Assembly: GCA_964448855.1 (NCBI GenBank)
Contig: CAYUXI010000003.1
Coordinates: forward strand, 1-64,000
DNA length: 64,000 nt
Direction: 5' to 3'
Source of the DNA: QAMX01 sp964448855
GTDB taxonomy: Bacteria > Bacillota > Clostridia > Oscillospirales > QAMX01
Positions 1-8,168 of this stretch are shown here, in pieces. The notes below the pieces were generated by a model. That model saw nothing but the letters and a program-made list of their open reading frames with translations. It had not been told where the DNA came from and did no database searches. The translations under genes were made by a program, and so were the position numbers. How positions within the stretch are numbered: position 1 is the stretch's first letter; each line of letters opens with the position of its first letter.

Positions 1-72
1 ATTTGCAAAGGTACACGATTCAAAATTGGAGGAGGCAACAAAATGGCACAGATTGCCGACATCATCAAATAG
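1..72 (+). CDS. 3' end of an unidentified CDS (partial)
   Basis: Frame 1 is open from the first base of the window to a TAG at 70-72, so this may be the C-terminal 23 residues of a gene that begins outside. Alternatively the GGAGGAGG at about 29-36 and the ATG at 43 mark only a 9-codon ORF. Nothing in the residues identifies a family. CFI-box genes such as the next one can lie beside SPFH/band-7 genes, but the sequence here does not show that. Confidence 0.25.
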   Translation: MCKGTRFKIGGGNKMAQIADIIK

Positions 73-169
73 GAAGGGTGCTGAAACCGGGATGAGATGG
101 TTCCAGAAGATAGATTCTATAAAATTTGTGAAATGAAAAAATGATCACAATAGATGAGGTGGAAGAGAA

Positions 170-1087
170 ATGAAGCAACTGATTTGCGAAATGTGCGGTA
201 GCAATGACCTGCTGAAGCAGGAAGGCGTGTTTGTATGCCAGCATTGCGGATGCAAGTATTCCGTTGAGGAAGCCAGAAAAATGATGATAGAAGGGACAGT
301 CGATGTATCGGGAAGTACCGTAAAAGTCGATAATTCCGCATTTGTCCAAAAGTATCTGGCGAATGCTCGTCGTGCATATGCGAAGGAAGACTGGGAAGAA
401 GTCGAAAAGTACTACAACATGGTAGAACAAAATGCGCCCAATAATATGGAGGCGGTTTTTTTCAGTGCCTTTGGTAAGGCTATGCTTTCTCTTAGCGATG
501 GTGACTACTATAAGAGGCAACAGAAATTCACTGTACTGAACAACTCTATCTCTGTTATTAATGATTATTACGAAGTAACTGACGAGGAGAAAGAAGCCGT
601 TTTGACGAAAATCAGTGATGCCATCATCAAAATGTTTTCTGTAAACTATGTATATACCACACAGGTTGGCGCAGCAGTCGGAGGAAATCGGTGGCAAAAG
701 GACATTCTCAATAAAACAAAAAATGCATTTATTACAGAATTGAAGCAAATTGCCGAAAAACATGATGATGCATATATTCAAGAATTAATTACCAAAATGA
801 ATGGACAGCAGACCGCAGGCGGTTGCTATGTTGCAACTGCCGTCTATGGTTCCTATGATTGCCCACAGGTCTGGACACTACGCCGCTACCGCGATGACAC
901 GCTTGCTGAGACTTGGTACGGCCGAGCCTTTATTCGTACTTACTATGCCATTAGCCCCACTCTTGTAAAATGCTTTGGGCATACCGAGTGGTTCAAGAAA
1001 ATGTGGAAGGGTAAGCTCGACCGTATGGTTGCTAATCTGAATGCAGAGGGCGTCGAAGATACGCCCTACGAAGATCGGAATTGGTAA
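170..1087 (+). CDS. Zinc-ribbon protein with C-terminal CFI-box domain
   Basis: This is a 305-residue soluble protein of unknown biochemical role. The N-terminus carries a four-cysteine zinc ribbon (C6, C9, C23, C26). A helical, TPR-like middle (about 60-200) includes a run reading NARRAYAKEDWEEVEKYYN. The C-terminus has the CFI-box signature: a Gly-rich lead, CYVATAVYGSYDCPQV, then an Arg-rich helix, from about residue 217 onward. The start is supported by a GAGGTGGAAGAG ribosome binding site just before the ATG. The gene stands alone and is followed by a GC hairpin. CFI-box domains occur at the C-termini of many bacterial zinc-ribbon and TPR proteins and their function is not established, so no function is proposed. 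Confidence 0.8.
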   Translation: MKQLICEMCGSNDLLKQEGVFVCQHCGCKYSVEEARKMMIEGTVDVSGSTVKVDNSAFVQKYLANARRAYAKEDWEEVEKYYNMVEQNAPNNMEAVFFSAFGKAMLSLSDGDYYKRQQKFTVLNNSISVINDYYEVTDEEKEAVLTKISDAIIKMFSVNYVYTTQVGAAVGGNRWQKDILNKTKNAFITELKQIAEKHDDAYIQELITKMNGQQTAGGCYVATAVYGSYDCPQVWTLRRYRDDTLAETWYGRAFIRTYYAISPTLVKCFGHTEWFKKMWKGKLDRMVANLNAEGVEDTPYEDRNW

Positions 1088-1153
1088 TGCATCCTCTATT
1101 TTGCAATTCACGCAGCTTCCTTCAAACGCATCGTTTCCACTTATTTGTTATTT

Positions 1154-1190
1154 GCGCCGCGCTCCGTTTCAGAGCGCGGCGCTTGGTTTT
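1154..1190. terminator. GC-rich hairpin between converging genes
   Basis: An 11-bp perfect stem (1154-1164 with 1172-1182, loop CGTTTCA) is followed on the plus strand by TTGGTTTT. It lies between the convergent CFI-box gene and the anti-sigma-like gene and could terminate the plus transcript. The minus side has only A-rich flanks. Confidence 0.5.
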
Positions 1191-1195
1191 CCCTC

Positions 1196-2326
1196 TCACT
1201 TCATCATGTCGCCGCCGAGGAGCTCACCGGTATACAGATCGATGTACAGCTCCATGGCCGATTCAAACAGCTCGTTTTCCGGCCCATGATAGCGTAGGAC
1301 ATAGGCATAACGCGTCACATCGGCATACCGGAGATGCCCCAATTCGATAGAGACGTCCGTGCTGCCTACCGAATCCGTCACATCCGTGAACATATAATTG
1401 GGCGAAACCACGGCCAGTGTGGCGGAGGTCAGCGTCCAGTATCCGTCGGAAGCGATCGCTTGCAGCTTCTCCGCGCCAATCTGAATGGCATCCGCCTCCG
1501 TGAGCGGAACGTCACCCTCTGCGTGATCGTCCAGCAGTGGCGTGGAAAACACCACGCAGTGGAGAAATGCACCGTTGAGCGGGTTGATGCTCACCTTCAC
1601 CGCTTCATAGGCGGAGAGGACGCCGAGCGGCGTTCTGCGCGCAAACTGGAAGGTCCAGTAGTCTTCATCATACTGGTCACAGCCGCACAGCTCATACCCC
1701 TGAGGAACCGGAAGCGCCTCATAGAACCGGGTGGCACAGGCTTCTGCTTCGGAAATGTTGGCACACGGCACGCCGTCCTCGTCAAAGATAAACCGCGTGG
1801 CACCGATCAGAGCGCCGGTGTCCGCGTTGAATTTTGCCTCAATGACGTTGCTGCCATAGGCGACAACGACCTCGTTGCGCTGGTATCCCTGATGAAAACG
1901 ACGAGTGACGGTGATGGCCTGCGGATCCTGTACCGAAACGCCCAGCTTTTCAAACAGGGCGCAGCCCGCCTGAATCAACGCTTCGTCGGATTGTGGTGCA
2001 AGCGATTCCGGCGGCGTGGAGGAGATGTCGCTCATGTGATATGAGGACGGCTCGCCCTGCTGGCTGTACAGCGCACCGGTATACGTCTGTGCGGCGGGGA
2101 GGTTCCATTTCTGATAAGACGCACCGGCGACAACGCATCCCGCTGTCAACGCCGCAGCTGCAACGATCAGAACGGGCAACCGCCAATGACGTCGCGGCTT
2201 TTCGGCGATACCGGCGCGGACGCGCTTTTGAATCCGTTCGAGGGATTCACCGGTCATGTCCGGGACCATGTCCAGCTGTTGAAGCTGCTCCATCTCCAGC
2301 TCGGATAACAAAGAACGATTCTGCAT
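1196..2326 (-). CDS. Membrane-anchored anti-sigma-like protein
   Basis: The protein has 376 residues. A cytosolic N-terminus of about 48 residues precedes one membrane segment (about 50-69, VLIVAAAALTAGCVVAGA) and an extracytoplasmic domain of about 300 residues with no motif I recognise. The start is the ATG at 2326, preceded by AAAGGAG; an ATG 30 bases further upstream would overlap the sigma gene and lacks such a site. The gene follows the sigma-factor gene by 16 bases in the same direction, the usual arrangement for a sigma factor and its membrane-bound antagonist. The anti-sigma role is inferred from topology and position, not from a recognised domain. Confidence 0.65.
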   Translation of the reverse strand: MQNRSLLSELEMEQLQQLDMVPDMTGESLERIQKRVRAGIAEKPRRHWRLPVLIVAAAALTAGCVVAGASYQKWNLPAAQTYTGALYSQQGEPSSYHMSDISSTPPESLAPQSDEALIQAGCALFEKLGVSVQDPQAITVTRRFHQGYQRNEVVVAYGSNVIEAKFNADTGALIGATRFIFDEDGVPCANISEAEACATRFYEALPVPQGYELCGCDQYDEDYWTFQFARRTPLGVLSAYEAVKVSINPLNGAFLHCVVFSTPLLDDHAEGDVPLTEADAIQIGAEKLQAIASDGYWTLTSATLAVVSPNYMFTDVTDSVGSTDVSIELGHLRYADVTRYAYVLRYHGPENELFESAMELYIDLYTGELLGGDMMK

Positions 2327-2342
2327 ACTTGTTTTTCTCCTT

Positions 2343-2891
2343 TCAATTGTCTGCATTCAGGCCGTCACGCAGCAGCTTTTTGCCGCGGCGAACCGCCAGA
2401 TAAACGGATTCCACCGGCATCTGCAGCCGAAGCGCAATCGCAGACGGCGGCATCTCAAAGAGAAACCGCAGCTGTGCAACCGCACGGAGCTCTGGCGGGA
2501 ACGACTGAATCAGACAGCACGCCTGCTCAAAGGTCTCCTTTGTCACAAACAGATCGGAGGGATCCGATTGTTCGTCGGACAGCTCGCTGTCCATGGGCTC
2601 GGCCTGATGATGGGCGGAAGCGCGCAGCCGGTCAATGGCACGACTTTTGGCCAGAAGACAGAGATAGGATTTTAACGACCCACGCGCCGCATCGAACCGG
2701 TCACTGTGCTGCCAGAACGAAATGAACACGTCGGCGACGCATTCCTCCAGATCTTCACGCGGCAGTGCCGGAGACAGAATCCCGGCAATGACCGTCCAGA
2801 CCAGACGGGAATACGCAGCCATCACTTCCTCCAGCGCCGCCGTATCACCTCGACGAATGGCCTCGGCCAGCTGCTGATCCGAAATACTCAT
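2343..2891 (-). CDS. ECF-type RNA polymerase sigma factor
   Basis: This 182-residue sigma-70 family protein has region 2 at about residues 20-90 (LEECVADVFISFWQHSDRF, then the SLKSYLCLLAKSRAIDRLR helix) and region 4 at about 120-175 (PELRAVAQLRFLFEMPPSAI, then a helix-turn-helix ending RRGKKLL). Length and the lack of regions 1 and 3 fit the ECF group. The ATG at 2891 is 13 bases from GGAGG; a TTG immediately upstream at 2894 is equally placed. It is likely controlled by the membrane protein encoded directly downstream. The target promoters are unknown, and the GH32 gene upstream on the same strand may or may not belong to its regulon. Confidence 0.85.
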   Translation of the reverse strand: MSISDQQLAEAIRRGDTAALEEVMAAYSRLVWTVIAGILSPALPREDLEECVADVFISFWQHSDRFDAARGSLKSYLCLLAKSRAIDRLRASAHHQAEPMDSELSDEQSDPSDLFVTKETFEQACCLIQSFPPELRAVAQLRFLFEMPPSAIALRLQMPVESVYLAVRRGKKLLRDGLNADN

Positions 2892-2950
2892 CAAACGAAA
2901 AACACCTCCATTGGCGATGAACTCGAAAACGTCTTCACTCTACAATACGA

Positions 2951-3003
2951 GAGTCGCAGACGTTTTGGAGCGGCTCCACGTCTGCGACTCAGATTTTTTT
3001 TTG
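2951..3003 (+). terminator. Strong hairpin with T-tract on the plus strand
   Basis: A 13-bp perfect stem (2951-2963 with 2978-2990) encloses a small inner GGAGC/GCTCC stem and is followed on the plus strand by AGA and ten Ts. Both neighbouring genes (sigma factor and GH32) read on the minus strand, where the hairpin is not followed by a T-tract. So it is either the terminator of an unseen plus-strand (antisense) transcript or a minus-strand stem acting as processing or pausing signal. Confidence 0.5.
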
Positions 3004-3032
3004 AAAAAGTTGAAGATCAAAATGAAAGGCGC

Positions 3033-4526
3033 TCAGATGGTCGGCTGCTGATACAACCGGACAGCGAGCGACGCAGCATCCCCGGCCGCCCGGCACACCC
3101 ACTCAGACGGACAATCCTCCGGCAGAGAACGCGTGATCAAAACGGCACCGTCACACGCAGAAAGCTCTAACAGGAAACGATCCACCGTGATTCGAATTTC
3201 ATGCAGCGTGCACGGCAGCGGTACTTCCGCACCGGCAAACCGCAAGACGTTTTCGGAACAGGCGATGTCTACCCCGCATATCGACCAGTCGAAGGACGTG
3301 GGCGGCGCTTCCACCACCAGCGCAAACGGACAGGCCGGCAGCTCGGCCAAAATGCGATCTCCTTCTGTTTGCCAGATCGGCGCAGAAACCGGCCAATCCG
3401 CGTAGGGGCGAATCGGATCCGCACAGATCACCGGCACACCGTTGCAGGCGCGCAGCGAAAGGGTGGCCGGCAGCGTCATGCAACCATGATAGGGCACCTT
3501 CGGCGAACCGGCGTGCGACCAGCGGCTCCATGCGATGCGGCGGCGTAGGCCGTCCGTGCTGAAGAACGTCTGCGAGGCATAGCTGTCGTCGGCAGCGCAG
3601 CCGATTCGACGCGGCGGAAAGCCGTCTGGCTGAAAGACGCCGTCGCGCAAATCACCGGTCAAATACCAGCCGGTTGCGCCGGACAGAACCCATTTGACGC
3701 CGCCTTCCCAGGGCAGGGGATAGATATCCGGACACTCCGCATCGCCCGGCAGCGTGATTCGCTGCGTCATCTCCCAATGCAACAGATCGGCGGAACGGAA
3801 CAACGCGAAATCGTGCTCCGACAGATACAGCGCACAGACAAACGTGCCGTCTCCGGCCGGAAAGACCTTGGGGTCGCGGTTGCCGCCTTCCATCCATGGA
3901 ATCACGGGATTGTGTTCATATTTCCGGAACACCTGACCGCCGTCCGTGCTGTAGGCCAGACACTGCGTGGATGGCTGACCGGCAGACAGCTCACTGGTAC
4001 CACCGGCTGCCGTGTAAAAGAGTAGAATCGGCGGCTGTGTGCCATCGCCGAGCCCGCTGACGTTCTCCGTGTCGATGACGGCGCTGCCGGAAAACATCGT
4101 TCCCATTTCGTCCGGGAACAGTGCCATCGGACGCTTCACCCAGTGGAGCAGATCACTCGATACGGCATGCCCCCAGTGCATATTGCCCCAGGAAAAATCG
4201 ACGGGGTTTGTCTGGAAAAAGAGGTGAAACAGCCCGTCTGTCCCCAAAAAACACCCGTTGGGATCGTTGAGCCAGCCGTCTGCCGTAAAGTGCCAGAGCG
4301 GGCGCGGCCATTCTGCCAGCTGCGGGTCATCCGACAGCGTCGGGGTGTAGGGCTGCCCATCGACTGTGATTTGCGAATCCGCCGAAGGGAGCGGGTAAAA
4401 ATAGACATAATCCGGCTGTTCCGCGGAAAAACGGACATCCAGATCGCGTATCAGACGATTTTCTGAAACAATACGGAGCTTGACAGGCGTGGCCTCGCGG
4501 GCAACGGGCACAGGGAAGAACAACAT
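3033..4526 (-). CDS. Glycoside hydrolase family 32 (beta-fructosidase)
   Basis: This 497-residue enzyme hydrolyses terminal fructose from sucrose, inulin-type oligosaccharides or levan. The three GH32 catalytic motifs are present: WLNDPNG (nucleophile D88), NRDPK (transition-state stabiliser D218) and ECPDIYP (acid/base E264). No signal peptide is visible, so it should act in the cytosol on imported oligosaccharides. The C-terminal 130 residues form the beta-sandwich typical of the family. A small N-terminal beta domain (1-75) precedes the propeller and is less usual. No transporter or fructokinase gene is adjacent. Transcription probably starts at the consensus promoter at 4569-4598. Exact substrate cannot be told from sequence. 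Confidence 0.9.
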   Translation of the reverse strand: MLFFPVPVAREATPVKLRIVSENRLIRDLDVRFSAEQPDYVYFYPLPSADSQITVDGQPYTPTLSDDPQLAEWPRPLWHFTADGWLNDPNGCFLGTDGLFHLFFQTNPVDFSWGNMHWGHAVSSDLLHWVKRPMALFPDEMGTMFSGSAVIDTENVSGLGDGTQPPILLFYTAAGGTSELSAGQPSTQCLAYSTDGGQVFRKYEHNPVIPWMEGGNRDPKVFPAGDGTFVCALYLSEHDFALFRSADLLHWEMTQRITLPGDAECPDIYPLPWEGGVKWVLSGATGWYLTGDLRDGVFQPDGFPPRRIGCAADDSYASQTFFSTDGLRRRIAWSRWSHAGSPKVPYHGCMTLPATLSLRACNGVPVICADPIRPYADWPVSAPIWQTEGDRILAELPACPFALVVEAPPTSFDWSICGVDIACSENVLRFAGAEVPLPCTLHEIRITVDRFLLELSACDGAVLITRSLPEDCPSEWVCRAAGDAASLAVRLYQQPTI

Positions 4527-4568
4527 ACGTCACACGAACCTTTCCAGCATATCAGACTTGTTGGAGGT

Positions 4569-4598
4569 ATTATAGCACGTTTGCGCGGACGCTGTCAA
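4569..4598 (-). promoter_or_regulatory. Sigma-A promoter for the GH32 gene
   Basis: On the minus strand TTGACA (4598-4593) is followed by an 18-base spacer and TATAAT (4574-4569). It sits about 45 bases before the GH32 start codon. Confidence 0.75.
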
Positions 4599-4627
4599 CG
4601 GAATCGACAAACATTTACAAAAACCGC

Positions 4628-4656
4628 TTGCTCTATGGCGGAAAATATGGTATCAT
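4628..4656 (+). promoter_or_regulatory. Sigma-A promoter for the SDR gene
   Basis: TTGCTC (4628-4633), 17-base spacer, TATCAT (4651-4656) on the plus strand. It is back to back with the GH32 promoter and about 77 bases before the SDR start. Confidence 0.6.
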
Positions 4657-4732
4657 ATCAAAGAAAGCTCCGGAGACTGTCCAAACGGGCAAAAAGCTCC
4701 GGAAATGTGCCAAACAACAGGAGGAACAAGCG

Positions 4733-5494
4733 ATGAAAATTGCATTGATTACCGGCGCTTCCAGCGGTCTGGGTCGGGAATTTGCTGTTCAGGCCGCATC
4801 ACAGAATCAGTTCGATGAAATCTGGGTGGTTGCCCGCCGTGCAGACCGCCTGCAGGAGCTGGCCGATTCTCTGCCGGTGCCGGTTCGCCCAATCCCGCTG
4901 GATTTGCAAAACGCAGAGAGCTTCCGGGTGCTGAAGATGCTCCTGAAAGACGCCGGTGCAGACGTCCGACTGCTTGTCTGCGCAGCCGGCTTCGGGAAGT
5001 TTGGCTCCTGCCTTGACCTCTCCGATGAAGAAATCAGCAGTATGATCGACCTGAACTGCAAAGCGGTCGTCCGCTCCTGTCACACGGCACTGGATTTTAT
5101 GAGCGAGGGCAGCCGCATCATCGTGATGGGCTCGTCTGCTTCCTTCCAGCCGCTGCCGGATTTCAACCTGTATGCAGCGTCCAAAGCCTTTGTCGTCAGC
5201 TTCTGCCGTGCGCTCAATGTCGAGCTGAAACCGCGCCGCATCTCCGTGACGGCGGTCTGTCCGGGCTTCGTTCGAACCGAATTCTTCGCCGTCGCAAAGG
5301 ATACTGCGAATCCAGACGCCTGCAACAACTTCAAACCGCTGTATGAAAGTCAGGATGTCGTCCGTCAGGCTTACCGCGATGCGGGAAAATCCAGAGATGT
5401 CTCCGTGTATGGCGCCCATGTCAAGCTGCATCGCATGGTGGCCAAGCTGCTGCCCGCAGGTGCCATGATGCGCATCTGGAAAAAAATCAAATAA
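4733..5494 (+). CDS. Short-chain dehydrogenase/reductase (SDR)
   Basis: This is a 253-residue classical SDR. The nucleotide-binding TGASSGLG motif is at residues 7-14, the CAAGFG equivalent of NAG at about 83-88, and the catalytic YxxxK is Y147/K151 with serines at 134-135. The start is the ATG at 4733 with CAGGAGGAAC just upstream; the reading frame is open further up but without a better site. The gene is monocistronic between its own promoter and a strong hairpin terminator. The C-terminal 45 residues (PLYESQDVVRQAYRDAG) resemble DltE/YqjQ-type SDRs with unknown lipid or ketone substrates. Substrate and cofactor preference cannot be assigned. Confidence 0.85.
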   Translation: MKIALITGASSGLGREFAVQAASQNQFDEIWVVARRADRLQELADSLPVPVRPIPLDLQNAESFRVLKMLLKDAGADVRLLVCAAGFGKFGSCLDLSDEEISSMIDLNCKAVVRSCHTALDFMSEGSRIIVMGSSASFQPLPDFNLYAASKAFVVSFCRALNVELKPRRISVTAVCPGFVRTEFFAVAKDTANPDACNNFKPLYESQDVVRQAYRDAGKSRDVSVYGAHVKLHRMVAKLLPAGAMMRIWKKIK

Positions 5495-5512
5495 CCACCG
5501 AAACCGGATCAA

Positions 5513-5550
5513 AAAAGCTGCTGTGCCAAAAAAAGCACAGCAGCTTTTAT
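5513..5550. terminator. Bidirectional intrinsic terminator
   Basis: A 14-bp stem AAAAGCTGCTGTGC (5513-5526) pairs with 5535-5548, with A and T runs on both sides. It serves the SDR gene from the left and the methyltransferase operon from the right. Confidence 0.85.
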
Positions 5551-5578
5551 CTGTCTGCCATTGATCGGACGGCATGAA

Positions 5579-6370
5579 TCAGTCCATGTTGTCCCGGATG
5601 TAGCCAATGTATTCGATGCAGTAATCATCTTCGCCCAAAATGGCGTCAGACGCATACAGCGCACCGAGAATGGTGGGGGAGAGCGGGTCACAGATGGCGG
5701 CGTCCAATCCGTTGGCCACCATCATGGCCAGCGCCGTCGCGTTGAGACTGGCACGAGCCGGAAGCCCAAAGGAGACGTTGGACAGCCCGCAGACGATGTG
5801 GCAATCCGGCAGCGCCTCACGCAGCAGCTTGACCGTGTCCACTGTGACGCGTCCGGCGCCCGGCGTCGTTGCAATGGACTCGACCAGAGCGTCGATGTAG
5901 ATGCGGTCCGGTGCAACGCCGCCTTCCGTCAGCCGCTTGACACCGGCCAGCGCATTTTCAACCCGCGCTTCGGCCGTCTGCGGAATCCGCCCACCCAGAA
6001 TCGGCAGCAGCACAACGCCGCAGCCTGCCTCGGCAATCAAAGGCAGAAGCTCTGTCATTCGCTCATCACAGGTGACCGAATTGACAATGACATCCATCCC
6101 GGCCGTTTCCGGCAAAACCTGCGCAATGACAGCCGGATCCGGAGAATCCAGCATCACGCCGATCTGCTCGTCGCGGCAGATGTTCACCAGACGACGCATC
6201 AACTCCACGCCAGCTTCACCGCAGAGTGCGGTGTTGATATCCAGATACATGGCACCGGCGTCTTTTTGGTTGCGAACGAGAGCCATCAGGGCGTCCATGT
6301 CGGCAGCCTGCATCATGGCAAGCGTGGAGGGAATGGAGCTGTTGAGTTTTTCACCAATGATTTGAATCAC
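5579..6370 (-). CDS. Pterin-binding methyltetrahydrofolate methyltransferase
   Basis: The 263-residue protein has the dihydropteroate-synthase-like TIM barrel of MetH module 2 and of the corrinoid methyltransferases (AcsE/MeTr): IIGEKLNSS at the start, DINTALCGEAG, DSPDP, NSVT, then GLSNVSFGLP near the end. The start is a GTG at 6370 with AAAGGAAG eight bases upstream; starting farther up would overlap the next gene. It follows the homocysteine methyltransferase-MTHFR gene by 13 bases, so the two are co-transcribed and likely act together to move methyl groups from methyl-THF to homocysteine. A corrinoid-binding module is not encoded here. Confidence 0.85.
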   Translation of the reverse strand: MIQIIGEKLNSSIPSTLAMMQAADMDALMALVRNQKDAGAMYLDINTALCGEAGVELMRRLVNICRDEQIGVMLDSPDPAVIAQVLPETAGMDVIVNSVTCDERMTELLPLIAEAGCGVVLLPILGGRIPQTAEARVENALAGVKRLTEGGVAPDRIYIDALVESIATTPGAGRVTVDTVKLLREALPDCHIVCGLSNVSFGLPARASLNATALAMMVANGLDAAICDPLSPTILGALYASDAILGEDDYCIEYIGYIRDNMD

Positions 6371-6383
6371 AGAAATCTTCCTT

Positions 6384-8156
6384 TCAGTGTTGAGCTGACA
6401 GCGTATCGAGAATCTGTTCAGCGAGTAAGCGGACAATGTCAAATCGACGGAGCGGCGTCATCAAATAGAAGCCGTCACAGTCGGGTGCAGCTTTTCGCGC
6501 CATATCCAGTGAGAATTGTGCGGAAAGCTGCGGAATCTCAGCGGGCGCTGCACGGTTGAGCTGATCAAGAAAGTCGTCCGGAATGGTGATGCCGGAGACC
6601 TCGTTGTTCAAAAACAGCGCATTTTTGTAGCTTGCGACCGGGAAAATCCCGGCCAGAATTTTGGCAGGGAGCACTTCGTGCGCCTTGTGCAGATTTTCGA
6701 GCGATTGGTCGGAAAAGACCGGCTGCGTCAGAAAATACTGCGCACCGGCTTCGCACTTCCGCAGGGCGCGGCGCAGCTCCACATCAAAGTTCAGAACGTT
6801 CAGATTCAGCGCCGCACCGATGTAGAACGGATTGGCCGAAAAAAACGAACCGTTCATTTCGTGAATCAGATGCACAAGCCCGTAGGAATTGAGCGAGAAC
6901 ACACCGGAAGCGCCGCTGCGATCGGTATCGGCCACAGGGTCGCCGGTCAAAGCCAGCACGTTCGAAACCCCAAGCGCATTGGCGGCAATCAGACTGCCCT
7001 TCAGAGCAATCTGGTTGCGATCCCGACACGTCAAATGCGGCAGCACCGGAATGTCACAGGTCATCGCGACCGCGGCAGCCGTCACCATGCTGTCCGCCCT
7101 GGTGCGGGAAAGCGGCGAATCGGCAAACGTCAAAACATCCACACCGATCTCCCGCATGGTTCGGGCGGCGTCAAAAATTTGCGTAAAATCGCCCGACTGC
7201 GGCGGGTCAATTTCCACTGCAACCACCTTGTGCGTCCCGGCAGCCAGACGGCTGCGGAATGCGTTCGGACGGATGGTCACCGGCTCCTGCACATCCCGCG
7301 GAGTGGCCGGAGCTGTGGACAGAATCGGCCGACGCAGACTTTGCAGATCGGCAAACGCCCGAATGTGCGCAGGCGTTGTCCCGCAGCAGCCACCCAAAAT
7401 GGAACAACCGGCCGCTGCAAGCTCTGAGAGCTTCTCGGCGTAGTAGGTCGCGTTGTTCAGATAAACCGTCCGACCGCCCGCAGCAGTCGGATATCCGGCG
7501 TTGGGCATGGCGGAAAACGGCTTGGACAACGGGAGAATCTCCCGGACGAGGCGCAGCAGGTGCGTGGGACCGCAGATGCAGTTCAAACCGACCGCATCCA
7601 CATCCGCGAGCGCAGCCGCACTCTGCAGCAGGGCAGCACAGCTTTTCCCGGTGCGCGTGAAGCCGTCCTGCGCCGCTGCAAACGAAATCAGGATATACGC
7701 ATCCGGCCGCTGCGCCTTGATCGCCGCAAAAACGGGAATCAGCGGCTCCAGCTCCGGCTGTGTTTCAAAGAGAAAATCGGACGCACCCAACGAGAGAAAT
7801 GCGTTGGCAACCGCCAGATAATCGTCAGAAGTCCCTGACGCAATGGGGCCGATGTCTGCAAAGACCCGCACCGGCGTATCCTGAACGGCCTGACAGGCGA
7901 GGCTATACCCGGCGGTCAGAAGCTGTTCCCAATCCTCAGCGGGCTCTTCCGCAAAAAAAACCGGATTGCAGGAAAACGTATTGGTTTTGATGGCCTGTAC
8001 CCCAGCCGCAATATACTCCCGGTGAATCTGCAGCACCGTATCCGGATCCGTCCGGTTGGCCGTTTCGCAGGGCACATCCGTCTGTGCCAGTGCGGCGTAA
8101 TATGTGCCGAACGCCCCGTCAAATAAAAGGGAACCCGGCAAACTCTGAAAATTCAT
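6384..8156 (-). CDS. Homocysteine S-methyltransferase / methylene-THF reductase fusion
   Basis: This 590-residue protein is a two-domain fusion of the YitJ type. Residues 1-290 form the homocysteine-binding barrel (LFDGAFGTYY; zinc cysteines in GLNCICGP near 194 and GGCCGTTPAH near 257). Residues about 300-590 are methylene-tetrahydrofolate reductase (HLTCRDRN, ALTGDP, then QPVFSD). It reduces methylene-THF to methyl-THF with a flavin and hands methyl groups toward methionine. AGGAGGTTGC precedes the ATG. It is joined by 13 bases to the downstream pterin-binding methyltransferase gene, and follows a UDP-sugar pyrophosphorylase gene by 12 bases, so it is in an operon with mixed content. Confidence 0.9.
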   Translation of the reverse strand: MNFQSLPGSLLFDGAFGTYYAALAQTDVPCETANRTDPDTVLQIHREYIAAGVQAIKTNTFSCNPVFFAEEPAEDWEQLLTAGYSLACQAVQDTPVRVFADIGPIASGTSDDYLAVANAFLSLGASDFLFETQPELEPLIPVFAAIKAQRPDAYILISFAAAQDGFTRTGKSCAALLQSAAALADVDAVGLNCICGPTHLLRLVREILPLSKPFSAMPNAGYPTAAGGRTVYLNNATYYAEKLSELAAAGCSILGGCCGTTPAHIRAFADLQSLRRPILSTAPATPRDVQEPVTIRPNAFRSRLAAGTHKVVAVEIDPPQSGDFTQIFDAARTMREIGVDVLTFADSPLSRTRADSMVTAAAVAMTCDIPVLPHLTCRDRNQIALKGSLIAANALGVSNVLALTGDPVADTDRSGASGVFSLNSYGLVHLIHEMNGSFFSANPFYIGAALNLNVLNFDVELRRALRKCEAGAQYFLTQPVFSDQSLENLHKAHEVLPAKILAGIFPVASYKNALFLNNEVSGITIPDDFLDQLNRAAPAEIPQLSAQFSLDMARKAAPDCDGFYLMTPLRRFDIVRLLAEQILDTLSAQH

Positions 8157-8168
8157 GCAACCTCCTGC

